A stretch of DNA of 64,000 nt from contig JAHEZL010000015.1 in NCBI GenBank assembly GCA_023251095.1, forward strand, positions 1 to 64,000, given 5' to 3'. The notes under the pieces were generated by a model. It did no database searches. It was not told where the DNA came from and saw only the letters and a program-made list of their open reading frames with translations. Below, piece by piece: positions 18,060-26,791 of this stretch. The translations under genes were made by a program, and so were the position numbers. The first letter of the stretch is position 1. Every line of letters begins with the position of its first letter. The DNA is from Flavobacteriales bacterium (GTDB lineage: Bacteria; Bacteroidota; Bacteroidia; Flavobacteriales_C; GCA-002722245).

Positions 18060-18704
18060 ATGGCAAGTTTTTTTAAAAAAGCAATGGGTATTTTTGTTGA
18101 ATTCGATGAAAATACCAATAATGAAGTACCCCCACTTTCAAGTCCGGTGCAGGGGATTTCAAGTGACGTTTCACGCGCTCCTGAGCATCACGAAGAAGCC
18201 CAAAAATTTGAAAAATATTTCGATAAACTTTTTGAACAGGCGAATTTTCCCGGTCCCGATTATTTTGAGTTTTACAAAATGATGGAAACTTTGGAGGCCC
18301 ACATTCATGATGAAAAATCCCGACTTTCAGCTACTTTTGCATCCCTTAGTATTCAGGGGCTTACTAAAAAAACGTTGATTGATACTGCGAATAAATACAG
18401 ATTGATTATTGAGAAAGACAAAGCGGATTTTGAACTTGCATTGAGTGATAAATTAAAGGCAGAAGTTGGTCAAAGACAGCAAGAACTGCAAGCTCTTGAG
18501 AAGAAAATAGTTGCTAATTCAGAACAAATACAAAAGCTAACGAAAGAAATTTCAGAATCTCAGGTACTTATCGGCACTTTGAAAACAGAAGTGCTGGAAG
18601 CAGAAAATAAGCTGACCAAAAATGGTAATGGTTACCAGTTAGCAAGTCAGGCGGTACTCAATAAAATTACTACAGATATCCAAAAAATTCAATCAACTAT
18701 TTAA
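18060..18704 (+). CDS. coiled-coil protein of unknown function, first gene of the SBP-OmpA/ABC operon
   Basis: A 214-residue soluble protein with no signal peptide or membrane helix. The N-terminus (about 1-45, MASFFKKAMGIFVEFDE then a Pro/Ser-rich stretch) looks flexible. Residues about 45-115 are helical, and residues about 120-190 form a strong coiled coil (for example KAEVGQRQQELQALEKKI). I recognise no named family. It starts eight bases before the next gene's intergenic boundary and heads six same-strand genes. Since the second gene encodes a membrane-anchored coiled-coil protein, a plausible role is a cytoplasmic partner that assembles on it. Weak likeness to PspA-type proteins (long antiparallel helices) is an impression only. 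Confidence 0.75.
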   Translation: MASFFKKAMGIFVEFDENTNNEVPPLSSPVQGISSDVSRAPEHHEEAQKFEKYFDKLFEQANFPGPDYFEFYKMMETLEAHIHDEKSRLSATFASLSIQGLTKKTLIDTANKYRLIIEKDKADFELALSDKLKAEVGQRQQELQALEKKIVANSEQIQKLTKEISESQVLIGTLKTEVLEAENKLTKNGNGYQLASQAVLNKITTDIQKIQSTI

Positions 18705-18712
18705 TATAGAAT

Positions 18713-19666
18713 ATGGAAACTAATATGTTCCCCACAACACCTCAAGAATTAAAATCTTACTGGAATCGTCCCGGAGGTAAATTCGGAGTGCTTGCCGGTT
18801 TGGCAATTCTTGGATTGGTTGGCTATTATGTGTTTCCGATTCTTACAGAAATAACCTGGAACACTATCAATTTTGGTATTGCCTTGGTTTGCCTCGCTCT
18901 CTTTTTATATGCGGTAACCAATCGTAAATTAAGACTTAGCCTTTTTTATTTCTATGAAATACTGATGAAAAAATTGGTTGGGATTGTAATTGAATTGGAT
19001 CCCTTCATTATCGCTGAAGATTATTTGCGTGATATGGAAGAACAAAGAGAAAAATTATACACGCAGTCCATAGAAGTTGATGGTCAAAAGGAAAAAATCA
19101 ACATGAAAATCAAAGAAAAGAAAGATGAAATTGCTAAGTTAATGACCAAAGCTCAGGTGGCAAAGGACAAAAATATGTTGCCGGAACTTGGAAACGCTAC
19201 ACGACAAATCGGACGTTTGAATGAGTACATCGGACAGTTGACTCCTATTCATGATAATTTATTCCGAATAGGAGACTACTTAACTAAAATCCACAAGAAT
19301 AGCGCCTATCTTATTGAAGATGCCAAAAATGAGTTGGAGCTGAAAAAAGATTTATACAAATCGGTTACCTCCGGAAATGAGGCTTTGAGTTCTGCCTTGA
19401 AAATATTTAAAGGGGATCCCGAAAAAAAATTACTGGTGGAACAATCCATGGAATTTTTGAAAGAAGACATTGCCGGGAAACTGGCGAATATGAAAAAAGC
19501 AATTGGTTATTCTGCCGACTTTATGCAATCCATCGATTTGGATAATGCTACTTATGAGCAGGAAGGATTGCGCTTACTGGAAAGTGTTAATCCTGACAAC
19601 GGATATAAATTGAATACTATCAGCGTTCCGTCACCTGCAAGTAACTACAACGATTTATTAAAATAA
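18713..19666 (+). CDS. two-TM protein with long PspA/ESCRT-III-like helical domain
   Basis: A 317-residue protein. Two membrane helices (about 24-43 and 47-68) are followed by a long charged helical region (about 75-290). The start of that region, VIELDPFIIAEDYLRDMEEQ and REKLYTQSIEVDGQKEKI, is reminiscent of the first hairpin of PspA/Vipp1 proteins (DP-x-K followed by an RDMEEQ-type helix). I infer a membrane-tethered helical-hairpin domain facing the cytoplasm. True PspA lacks transmembrane segments, so this is not PspA itself. It lies eight bases after the preceding gene and 25 before the solute-binding gene, within the operon. A role in envelope maintenance or as a scaffold for the ABC complex is inference. 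Confidence 0.75.
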   Translation: METNMFPTTPQELKSYWNRPGGKFGVLAGLAILGLVGYYVFPILTEITWNTINFGIALVCLALFLYAVTNRKLRLSLFYFYEILMKKLVGIVIELDPFIIAEDYLRDMEEQREKLYTQSIEVDGQKEKINMKIKEKKDEIAKLMTKAQVAKDKNMLPELGNATRQIGRLNEYIGQLTPIHDNLFRIGDYLTKIHKNSAYLIEDAKNELELKKDLYKSVTSGNEALSSALKIFKGDPEKKLLVEQSMEFLKEDIAGKLANMKKAIGYSADFMQSIDLDNATYEQEGLRLLESVNPDNGYKLNTISVPSPASNYNDLLK

Positions 19667-19691
19667 AACCCTCAATTAAAATAAATAATAC

Positions 19692-21458
19692 ATGTCAATT
19701 AAAGTAAAAACATCCGGAAAAGTAGTCATCATCGCCCTTATATTAGGAGCGATTTTTTGTGCTAAAATATTTTGGTGGGACAACCGACCACAAGATGCCA
19801 AAGCATCCACAGAAATCGGTCACCTGGCTTTGCCTGATGCGCCTGAAGCTTCGTTAAAGGGGAATTCAGAATTGCTTGCTTTGCCTAGCAATGAGGAATC
19901 AGTAAATGGTGGAACAAAAATTAGCTGGGAGATAATGGCATGGAACGCGCAGTTCCCACTGATGTATGCGAATGGCGGCGCTTTAACAACAAAAGGGTCG
20001 TTATTAGATAAAGCGAACTTACAAGTAAGCATTATCCGTCAGGATGATTGCAATAAATCAATTGCCGACATCGTGAAATTTGCGCAAGACTATAAAAATA
20101 ATCCAGAAATTCCAGGAGTTTTTGCTTCTTATATGGGTGATGGAATGCCTGCGTTCTTTGCTGCTTTAAGCGCGGAATTAGAGCCGCTGGGGCCTGAATT
20201 TCAACCTATCGCTTTTTACGCCATGGGTAAATCTTTTGGTGAAGATAAAGTAATGGGACCTGCTGAATGGAAAACAAATCCTAAATCGGCTTTGGGTAAA
20301 ACCTGTGCTTGTTATTTGAGAGATGGCGATATGAACATCCTCTTGAAATGGGCAGGTGACAATGGTTTGAAAGTGAATCCTGACGAAACTACTTATGATA
20401 AAGATGCTATCAATTTAATTGCAGCCAACGACTTTTTAGATGCTTGTAACAAATACATCACAGGATATAAAGAAACCAGAAAAATTGTAAAAGACGGTAA
20501 AAAATTAAATGAAGAAGTTACTGTAGGTGTTGATGCTGTTGCTACTTGGACTCCCGGTGACGTGAACATTGCAAAACAAAAAGGTGGTTTGGTGAGCATT
20601 GCTTCTACAAAGGAATATTCTTCTCAAATGCCATGTATCACCATTACCATCAAAAAATTTGCATACGACCACAGAACAGATATCGAAAATCTGATTATGG
20701 CTTTGGGTCAGGCGGGTGATCAAGTAAGATCTTTCAATGAGGCAAAAAAATTCGCTGCTGATGTTTCTGCCAAAGTATACAACGAGCAAACCGGTGATTA
20801 CTGGTTAACTTATTACAATGGAAAAACAGAACAGGACATTCAGGGATTAACTACTCCCTTAGGAGGTTCCATGGCCTTCAATTTACAGGATGCTGCAAAT
20901 ATGTTTGGGATGGGAAAAGATGGTGTGGACAGGTACAAAATCGTTTATACTACTTTCGGAGATATTCTTTCAAAAATGTATCCTGAATTAATGGCTACAT
21001 ATCCTGCTTATCAAAAAGTGGTGGACAAATCATTTTTACAATCAGTGATTGCAAATCATCCTGAATTATTGACAGGCGAGGCTTTGAAAGTGACTTATGC
21101 AAAAGAAATTACCAGTGAAGTTTCTTCTAAATCTTACCAGATTCAGTTTGAAACAGGTAGTGCAGTAATTCTTCCTGAGTCTTATTCTGAATTGGATGAA
21201 ATCTTAAAAAGCTCCGTTGTTGCAGAAGGTTTGAATGTAGGTGTTTATGGACACACTGATAACACCGGTAATCCAGATGCCAATCAAAGATTGTCCGAGC
21301 AAAGAGCGAATGCGGTTAAAAGTTATTTAATAAGTAAAGGATTACTCACCAGTAGAATTGAAGCTAAAGGGTTAGGACAAAGCGAACCTATAGCTGAAAA
21401 TGCTACTGCTGCAGGCAGGGCGAAAAACCGTCGTGTTCAAATTGTTTTAGGGCAATAA
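19692..21458 (+). CDS. substrate-binding protein-OmpA fusion (NitT/TauT or phosphate SBP-like plus peptidoglycan-binding domain)
   Basis: A 588-residue periplasmic protein. An N-terminal membrane anchor (about 9-26) and linker lead into a bilobal solute-binding-like domain at about 70-460 (KISWEIMAWNAQFPLMYANG, GVFASYMGDGMPAF, VDAVATWTPGDVNIAKQKGG), similar to the binding proteins of NitT/TauT-type importers. Residues about 478-588 form an OmpA C-terminal domain (IQFETGSAVILPESYSELDE, GHTDNTGN, GLGQSEP, RAKNRRVQIV). Asp523 and Arg538 match the pair that grips diaminopimelate in peptidoglycan. The fusion would tether ligand sensing to the cell wall while being anchored in the inner membrane. 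The permease and ATPase follow four and one bases apart. The ligand is unknown; the conserved polar pocket would need a structure to read. Confidence 0.85.
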   Translation: MSIKVKTSGKVVIIALILGAIFCAKIFWWDNRPQDAKASTEIGHLALPDAPEASLKGNSELLALPSNEESVNGGTKISWEIMAWNAQFPLMYANGGALTTKGSLLDKANLQVSIIRQDDCNKSIADIVKFAQDYKNNPEIPGVFASYMGDGMPAFFAALSAELEPLGPEFQPIAFYAMGKSFGEDKVMGPAEWKTNPKSALGKTCACYLRDGDMNILLKWAGDNGLKVNPDETTYDKDAINLIAANDFLDACNKYITGYKETRKIVKDGKKLNEEVTVGVDAVATWTPGDVNIAKQKGGLVSIASTKEYSSQMPCITITIKKFAYDHRTDIENLIMALGQAGDQVRSFNEAKKFAADVSAKVYNEQTGDYWLTYYNGKTEQDIQGLTTPLGGSMAFNLQDAANMFGMGKDGVDRYKIVYTTFGDILSKMYPELMATYPAYQKVVDKSFLQSVIANHPELLTGEALKVTYAKEITSEVSSKSYQIQFETGSAVILPESYSELDEILKSSVVAEGLNVGVYGHTDNTGNPDANQRLSEQRANAVKSYLISKGLLTSRIEAKGLGQSEPIAENATAAGRAKNRRVQIVLGQ

Positions 21459-21462
21459 ATTA

Positions 21463-22251
21463 ATGAAAGAATTAAAAAAGTTATTTACTCCGCTATCCAA
21501 TATAAGCAGCAAGTTATATGTTGTTTTAGTGGTTGTATGTTGTGCGATCGCCATTGGTTTGTGGCAAATTTTTGCTGTTGGAGGGTTGATACCAACACCA
21601 GGCAAAATCGCAGAATCTATATTGAAAATTCTGCGGTCAAATAATTTTTATGACAATCTTTTTATCAGTTTAACGCTGACCATTAAAGGAATGGGCTATT
21701 CAATCGTAATTGCATTGCTGATTTGTTATTTGTCTTTAATTCCATTTTTTAATCCCTTAGCCAAGTTTATCATCAAATGCCGTTATCTTACTTTAACAGG
21801 GTTGATTTTTCTATTTACTCTTTTAACGAGCAATGGACATAATTTAAAAATGAGTTTATTGATTTTTGGAATTGTTCCGTTTTTTGTCACTTCCTTTTTA
21901 TCCATTATTGATGCTGTTAATGAGCAAGAATACGAGTTATGTAAAACTTTGCGGATGGGTAGCTGGCAGACTTTGTGGGAGGTAGTGATTGTTGGAAGGC
22001 TGGATCAGGTTTTGGAAGTTCTCCGTCAGAATTTTGCGATTGCCTGGATGATGATCACTATGGTTGAAGGATTAAGTATGTCGGAAGGTGGTTTAGGAAC
22101 GATGCTTATTAAATCCAATAAGTATATTGACCTTGGAACTGTATTCGCTATTTTATTTATCATTTTTGGCATTGGTGTTTGTTTTGATTTTTTACTGAAG
22201 AAAATCCGCTTCTGGTTATTCCCTTATACACGCTTACAAATCAGAAAATAA
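21463..22251 (+). CDS. ABC transporter permease, NitT/TauT type
   Basis: A 262-residue inner-membrane protein with about six hydrophobic helices. It carries the permease cytoplasmic EAA-like loop EYELCKTLRMGSWQTLWEVV at about 159-180, which docks on the ATPase. The opening segment ending GGLIPTPGKIAESILKI resembles SsuC/TauC-type permeases (the usual P-x-P-x-x-V motif). It starts four bases after the SBP-OmpA gene and its stop is one base from the ATPase start, so the three form one importer module. Substrate specificity cannot be read from the permease. It may work as a signalling or force-coupled complex rather than a nutrient importer, given the unusual binding-protein partner. Confidence 0.88.
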   Translation: MKELKKLFTPLSNISSKLYVVLVVVCCAIAIGLWQIFAVGGLIPTPGKIAESILKILRSNNFYDNLFISLTLTIKGMGYSIVIALLICYLSLIPFFNPLAKFIIKCRYLTLTGLIFLFTLLTSNGHNLKMSLLIFGIVPFFVTSFLSIIDAVNEQEYELCKTLRMGSWQTLWEVVIVGRLDQVLEVLRQNFAIAWMMITMVEGLSMSEGGLGTMLIKSNKYIDLGTVFAILFIIFGIGVCFDFLLKKIRFWLFPYTRLQIRK

Positions 22252-22252
22252 G

Positions 22253-23047
22253 ATGTATAAAAAAGAGGAATTAATATTGAAAGTTGAAAACATCTATTTG
22301 AGCTATGATAAGCCGATATTGAGAGATGTCAATTTTGAAGTGCATAATATAACTCGTCCTAATCTTAAGCAGGGACAAGTTGTTTCTCTAGTCGGACGAA
22401 GCGGAATCGGCAAAACACAACTGTTTAAAATTCTTGCGGGCTTACAAGAACCAAAATCCGGAACTGTTAGGATTGGAAAAGATTTACATCCCGTTGAAGC
22501 AGGAGAAGTAGGTATTGTTCCTCAAAATTATATTCTTTTTAATCACAGAACCATTGTCGAAAATCTGAAGCTGGGTTTGAGGGGTTCTGTAAATAAAATG
22601 AGCGAGAAAGAAAAAACAGAATTGATTAATGATTATGCAAATAAATTCGGACTCAAAGAGCATTTGAAAAAATATCCTATGCAGCTTTCCGGAGGTCAGC
22701 GCCAGCGTGTAAGCATCATTCAACAAATACTTACAGGAAATAAATTTATTTTATTAGATGAACCTTTTTCAGGTTTGGATCCTGTCATAAAAGACAAAGT
22801 TTTAGAATTATTAGTGAGCATTTCTCAGTTGGATGAGCTAAACACTTTAGTGATTGTGAGTCATGATATTGAAAATGCGCTTGCCATTTCGGATACTGCA
22901 TTTATTTTGGCTAATGAAGAACATAAAGAAGGTTCTACAATTACAGAATCAATTGATTTGATAGAGATGGGATTGAGTTGGGATCCCGAAATTAAGCACA
23001 ATAAACATTTTCAGGATTTAGTAGCTCAAATGAAATTCAGAATGTAG
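22253..23047 (+). CDS. ABC transporter ATP-binding protein
   Basis: A 264-residue ATPase with all motifs present: Walker A GRSGIGKT (48-55), Q-loop Gln91, signature LSGGQ (145-149), Walker B ILLDEP with Asp169 and Glu170, and H-loop His204 in VIVSHD. After Walker A the usual Ser/Thr is Gln56 (GKTQ), a modest oddity outside the catalytic core. It powers the adjacent permease, which starts the shared module; the genes are one base apart. It is followed after eight bases by a small lipoprotein gene. It resembles the NitT/TauT ATPases overall and lacks an extra C-terminal regulatory domain. Confidence 0.92.
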   Translation: MYKKEELILKVENIYLSYDKPILRDVNFEVHNITRPNLKQGQVVSLVGRSGIGKTQLFKILAGLQEPKSGTVRIGKDLHPVEAGEVGIVPQNYILFNHRTIVENLKLGLRGSVNKMSEKEKTELINDYANKFGLKEHLKKYPMQLSGGQRQRVSIIQQILTGNKFILLDEPFSGLDPVIKDKVLELLVSISQLDELNTLVIVSHDIENALAISDTAFILANEEHKEGSTITESIDLIEMGLSWDPEIKHNKHFQDLVAQMKFRM

Positions 23048-23055
23048 GTTTTCAA

Positions 23056-23322
23056 ATGAAAAAAAGTTTAATATTAATTTTATTTGTTTTTCTATTAACC
23101 TCCGGTTGTTCCACTACTTTTGGCGGAACAGTATTGGTACTCTCTTTCAGTGATATTCTCTTATATGTCTTAATTGCATTTGTTCTGGCATTAGCAATTG
23201 CGTTTAAAAAAATAGAAAGGAGAAAAAAGACATTTTGGATTTGGTTTATTATTAACTTGATTCTTACCCCTTTATCAGGTTTTATTTATTTGTTATTTCT
23301 GTTTAGTAAGAAAGCCGAATAA
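23056..23322 (+). CDS. small lipoprotein with membrane helices, last gene of the ABC operon
   Basis: An 88-residue protein. The N-terminus has a lipoprotein signal (MKKSLILILFVFLLTSGCST, lipobox LTSGC with Cys18). The rest holds two further hydrophobic helices (about 29-50 and 60-84) separated by a basic loop KKIERRKK. I know no family for it. Alternatively the N-terminal segment is a plain membrane helix and the protein a three-TM integral protein. Its tight spacing (eight bases after the ATPase gene) argues that it belongs to the operon. It is the last gene before the duplicated peroxidase tail. Confidence 0.7.
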   Translation: MKKSLILILFVFLLTSGCSTTFGGTVLVLSFSDILLYVLIAFVLALAIAFKKIERRKKTFWIWFIINLILTPLSGFIYLLFLFSKKAE

Positions 23323-23347
23323 CAGAGTTCCCATCTTATATCAAAAC

Positions 23348-23446
23348 CAAACCCTTCCTTTTGATTCGTTGAAGCTGAGTAAAAATGAAAAAGAAGATTT
23401 GATATTGTTTATTAAAAGTTTGACGGATACGACTTCCTATAAATAG
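23348..23446 (+). pseudogene. remnant: last 33 codons of a cytochrome c peroxidase gene
   Basis: In the frame starting at 23348 the sequence reads QTLPFDSLKLSKNEKEDLIL then FIKSLTDTTSYK and a stop. The end of the intact peroxidase gene (about 17837-17950) encodes NQTLPFDSLQLSKVEKEDLI and LFIKSLTDTSS. DNA identity is very high over the central 50 bases (23391-23430 equals 17881-17910 and beyond) and falls towards the stop. There is no start codon or upstream coding sequence, so this is a gene-end fragment. It likely came from a diverged tandem copy of the peroxidase gene. Confidence 0.85.
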
Positions 23447-23449
23447 CAA

Positions 23450-23508
23450 TTTCCCACAGATTTGCACAGAGTTTAGCTTCTGTGCAAATCTGTGAAATCT
23501 GTGGGAAA
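23450..23508. terminator. long hairpin with CCCACAGATT-type repeat
   Basis: CACAGATTTGCACAGA (23455-23470) pairs perfectly with 23479-23494 around an 8-nt loop. An alternative outer pairing, TTTCCCACAGATT (23450-23462) with AATCTGTGGGAAA (23496-23508), is also perfect. It lies just past the stop of the GH3 gene (minus) and after the plus-strand remnant, so it can end both transcripts. Sequences of this kind recur in Bacteroidota intergenic regions. Confidence 0.75.
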
Positions 23509-23513
23509 AAGTT

Positions 23514-25784
23514 TTACTTACTCAACAAAAACCCTTTACTCATTCCATCTATCATCACTGTAAAATCTCCTGCCTCCGTAATCCATTCGTTTTTAGCATT
23601 CACAAAAGCCAAGTCCTTAGGATGAATAACAAAAGTCACAATGGTGCTTTCTCCGGCTTTTAAATTCACTTTGGAGAAGCCTTTTAAGCGTTTGTTGGAT
23701 GGAGTGATAGAGGCTACTTCATCGCGAACGTACAATTGAACTACTTCTTTTCCTTCGCGGGTTCCGGTGTTGCTTACTTTAACCGAAACTTTTATGCTGT
23801 CGTTAAAACCAATGCTATTTTTATCGAGGATTAAATCGCTGTATTTGAAAGTAGTGTAGCTCAATCCTGATCCGAAAGTATATTGCGGATTGATGGCGTT
23901 GAATTTAAAATTAATGTCGCGGGTTTCCGATTTTTTATAATCGTAAGTAGTGAATGATCCAGTGTATCTTGGGTAAGTGAAAGGAAGCTTTCCGCTTGGA
24001 TTGGCATCACCAAAAAGAATTTCGGCAATCGCTCTTCCTCCTTCGTTGCCTGGATGATAGGCCATTACAACAGCATCCACCAATGGTTCAATTTCTGAAA
24101 TAAGACGCGGACGGTTTTCTACCAAAACCAAAATTATTTTTTTTCCAGTTTTTGCTAACTCCTTAATCAAATTGAGTTGATTTCTGTCCATGGTTAAATC
24201 TTCGATGTCACCAGGTTTTTCTGCACTTGGTTTTTCTGCTAAACAAACAATGATGTACTCGGCATTTTGAGCTTGTTTAACTGCCTCTGCTGTATTCACA
24301 TCTTTGTCGTAGGTTGTTCCTTCAACGTAAATTGTTTTGTCGGCTCCTATCTCGTCTTGAATCGCTTGAAGAATAGTTTTTTTGTCTTTGGGATTGTGTT
24401 TGGTTTCAACACCTTGCCAAGTGTAGGTCCACGCGCCATTTAAAGGATTTAGTAAGTTTGCTCCGGCACCGGTCACCAACACTTTTTTGTTTTTTGCCAA
24501 AGGCATAATGTTGTTGGTGTTTTTCAAAAGAGTAACACTTTCCAAAGCAGTTAAATAATTTTGATTGGTAAATTCAGCCGATGCAAATTTCGGATAAGAT
24601 TTGGCATCGTAGTAAGGATGTTCAAACAAGCCCAGTTTAAATTTAACTCTTAGAATTCTTCGCACTGCATCGTCAATTCTGCTCATAGGAACTTTTCCTT
24701 CGTTGACCAGTTCAATCAAGTATTTGCAGAAAGAAACATCGGATGGAACCATGCTCATGTCAATACCTGCATTGATGGCCATTGCCACTGCATCTTTGTA
24801 ACTTGCCGCAACATTGTGAACGTTGTGGAGCATGATAATATCTTCCCAGTCAGTGACTGCAAAGCCTTCAAATTTTAATTCCTGTTTTAATATTTCAGTG
24901 AGGATATGGTAATCGGCATGTACCGGAGTTCCATTGATTTCAGTAGAGTTTACCATCACCGTCATTGCTCCGTTTTTAATGGCTTCTGCAAAAGGAACGA
25001 GGTAATATTCTCTGAGTAAACGCTCAGGCATTAAAATCGGTGTGCGGTCTTTTCCGCTTACAGAAGCGCTGTAGCCTACATAATGTTTTAAGCATGCAGC
25101 CACTTTTTCAGGATTAGAAAAATCATCTCCCTGATAGCCATGGATAAGGGCTTTGCCCATTTGTGTGGCGAGGTAAGGATCTTCACCGAAGGTTTCAAAA
25201 AATCGCGACCATAATGGCTGTCTTCCCAAATCGAGAACAGGGGAAAAATTCCATGGAATGCCTGAAGCACGAACTTCATAGGCAGAAATAGATCCTGCTT
25301 TTTCAATCAGTGCAGGATTCCATGTTGCAGCCAATGCAAGTTCCTGCGGAAATATAGTAGATCCGGCAGTATACGTTGCGCCGTGAATAGCATCGATTCC
25401 ATATAATACAGGAATTTTCAATCTTGTTTTTTGAGTGGCAACTTTTTGGATTTGTGAAATCAGTTCGTACCATTTTTCACGCGGCAGGGCATAGGTTCCT
25501 GTGTTCAATATGGAGCCTACGTGGTAGTGCAATAAAATAGAATCCAGTTTTGCAGGATCAATTTCCATCGTTTTATTGTCATCAAAGGGAACGCCTTTGG
25601 CCACCATATCCAAGGTGAGTTGTGTCATTTGCCCAACTTTTTCAGCTAGGGTCATTTGGGAAATCAGCTTATCAATTTTAGCTTCAGTGTCGTTTTGCTG
25701 TGCGTACGAAGTTGTGTAAAAAAGACACAACAACGAAAGGGGTAGAGTTTTTATATTCACGATTTCAAATTGTTTTATGATCAA
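23514..25784 (-). CDS. glycoside hydrolase family 3 beta-glucosidase (BglX-like)
   Basis: A 756-residue periplasmic enzyme. A signal peptide (to about residue 29) precedes the GH3 N-domain, with KHY at 233-235 and the nucleophile Asp312 in GFAVTDWEDI. A GH3 C-domain (about 400-620) and a fibronectin-III-like tail (about 655-745, GKEVVQLYVRD, LKGFSKV) follow. Length and order match BglX. GH3 enzymes remove terminal glucose from beta-glucosides, so here it would finish oligosaccharides released by the GH16 and GH81 endoglucanases. The start chosen keeps the 12-base spacing common to the operon; a GTG at 25760 is a possible alternative. It is the last gene of the six-gene minus-strand operon. 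Confidence 0.93.
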   Translation of the reverse strand: MIIKQFEIVNIKTLPLSLLCLFYTTSYAQQNDTEAKIDKLISQMTLAEKVGQMTQLTLDMVAKGVPFDDNKTMEIDPAKLDSILLHYHVGSILNTGTYALPREKWYELISQIQKVATQKTRLKIPVLYGIDAIHGATYTAGSTIFPQELALAATWNPALIEKAGSISAYEVRASGIPWNFSPVLDLGRQPLWSRFFETFGEDPYLATQMGKALIHGYQGDDFSNPEKVAACLKHYVGYSASVSGKDRTPILMPERLLREYYLVPFAEAIKNGAMTVMVNSTEINGTPVHADYHILTEILKQELKFEGFAVTDWEDIIMLHNVHNVAASYKDAVAMAINAGIDMSMVPSDVSFCKYLIELVNEGKVPMSRIDDAVRRILRVKFKLGLFEHPYYDAKSYPKFASAEFTNQNYLTALESVTLLKNTNNIMPLAKNKKVLVTGAGANLLNPLNGAWTYTWQGVETKHNPKDKKTILQAIQDEIGADKTIYVEGTTYDKDVNTAEAVKQAQNAEYIIVCLAEKPSAEKPGDIEDLTMDRNQLNLIKELAKTGKKIILVLVENRPRLISEIEPLVDAVVMAYHPGNEGGRAIAEILFGDANPSGKLPFTYPRYTGSFTTYDYKKSETRDINFKFNAINPQYTFGSGLSYTTFKYSDLILDKNSIGFNDSIKVSVKVSNTGTREGKEVVQLYVRDEVASITPSNKRLKGFSKVNLKAGESTIVTFVIHPKDLAFVNAKNEWITEAGDFTVMIDGMSKGFLLSK

Positions 25785-25796
25785 TAAATTAATTCT

Positions 25797-26780
25797 TTAT
25801 GGTTGATAAGGAGTATTTGTAGTAAATGACGCATGATCGATAGCCACCGAAACTTTTTCCGATTGCGCGGGAACTGCATCTGAAAGAAGAATGAAAGCAA
25901 CTTTGGTTAATTTATCGGGTTTTCCGCCAGTGCTCACATCGTCCAATAAGCTTGCGTAGGTTACGCTTACGAGTTTCCAGCCGGTCCAATCCGGACGGAT
26001 ATTGATGTGTCGGGAAGCAACTCCGTCTTCATAAAAATTTATTAAAAGGTTGGTATTGGATTGTCCTGTACCATGTACCATAACATTGAAATAAACTTTG
26101 TTGCTATCGATTGACAAGGGATAATACGTGCCGTAATTGGTAGCTGCATTTTTTGCGAGAGCCTCTATGTAACACACGTACGGAGTAATTACTTTACTTC
26201 CGGGAGAGGTTTCCTGATAAGGAGTTCCTTCCATGAACAGATATTTATTGCCATCGGCTAGCGAATAGGGAGTATTAGTAACATTGATCGCTCCATCGTA
26301 TTTCTGCCATGCAAGAATTTTAAACGGAGTGGCAAAATCGCTGATCAACACATTGTTTTTATCCAGATTTTTTTGTCCGCTTACCGTCAGTGTTTTTGAA
26401 AAAACATCTGTAGTATGTTTGAAAGATAAGGTTGCTGTTACTGTTTCTGCCTGAAAAGAAGGAGCGCCATCGGCATAACCCGTCCATTTGGAACCGGAAA
26501 TATCCACAGTGTTTGAAATGCTTTCAAAAGTTTTTTTGGCACCGCTGGTGTTACCTGTTATTGTTACTATCCAATCGGTTTCCTTTTCAAATTTTGCAGT
26601 AAAATACACCTCTTCATCTTTAGAAAAATCAACAGTGCTTTTGCTTGCGGCGAAAGGCTCGGTTACTGTAACCGGACCGTAGATCCCCACAATAGAAGGG
26701 CCCAGGACATCTTTTCTGCAACCCGCCCCAAACAACAGCAGGGCAATAAGGCCAAAGTATATTAAAGATAAGTTCTTCAT
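25797..26780 (-). CDS. surface or periplasmic lipoprotein, probable glycan-binding
   Basis: A 327-residue lipoprotein with a clear lipobox (LLFGAGC, Cys21). The body appears to hold two beta-rich modules: about 40-140, a PKD-like region (FSKDEEVYFTAKFEKETDWI), and about 150-325, resembling carbohydrate-binding jelly-roll domains (INFYEDGVASRHINIRPDWT, WKLVSVTY, VAIDHASF). It sits between an outer-membrane barrel gene and the GH3 gene with 11-12 base gaps. By position it may do the job of SusE/SusF-type surface glycan-binding proteins, but it shares no obvious sequence with them. The ligand, probably beta-glucan, is inferred from neighbours. Confidence 0.75.
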   Translation of the reverse strand: MKNLSLIYFGLIALLLFGAGCRKDVLGPSIVGIYGPVTVTEPFAASKSTVDFSKDEEVYFTAKFEKETDWIVTITGNTSGAKKTFESISNTVDISGSKWTGYADGAPSFQAETVTATLSFKHTTDVFSKTLTVSGQKNLDKNNVLISDFATPFKILAWQKYDGAINVTNTPYSLADGNKYLFMEGTPYQETSPGSKVITPYVCYIEALAKNAATNYGTYYPLSIDSNKVYFNVMVHGTGQSNTNLLINFYEDGVASRHINIRPDWTGWKLVSVTYASLLDDVSTGGKPDKLTKVAFILLSDAVPAQSEKVSVAIDHASFTTNTPYQP

Positions 26781-26791
26781 AATTTCTTCAA

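Noticed and set aside
18060-18704. Calling the first operon gene PspA
   Set aside because: Coiled coil alone is not enough, and the N-terminus lacks the PspA amphipathic helix pattern. Left as unknown.
18060-23322. Mobile genomic island carrying the ABC operon
   Set aside because: No integrase, transposase, tRNA or inverted ends flank it. Only the duplicated peroxidase tail is unusual, and that is explained by recombination.
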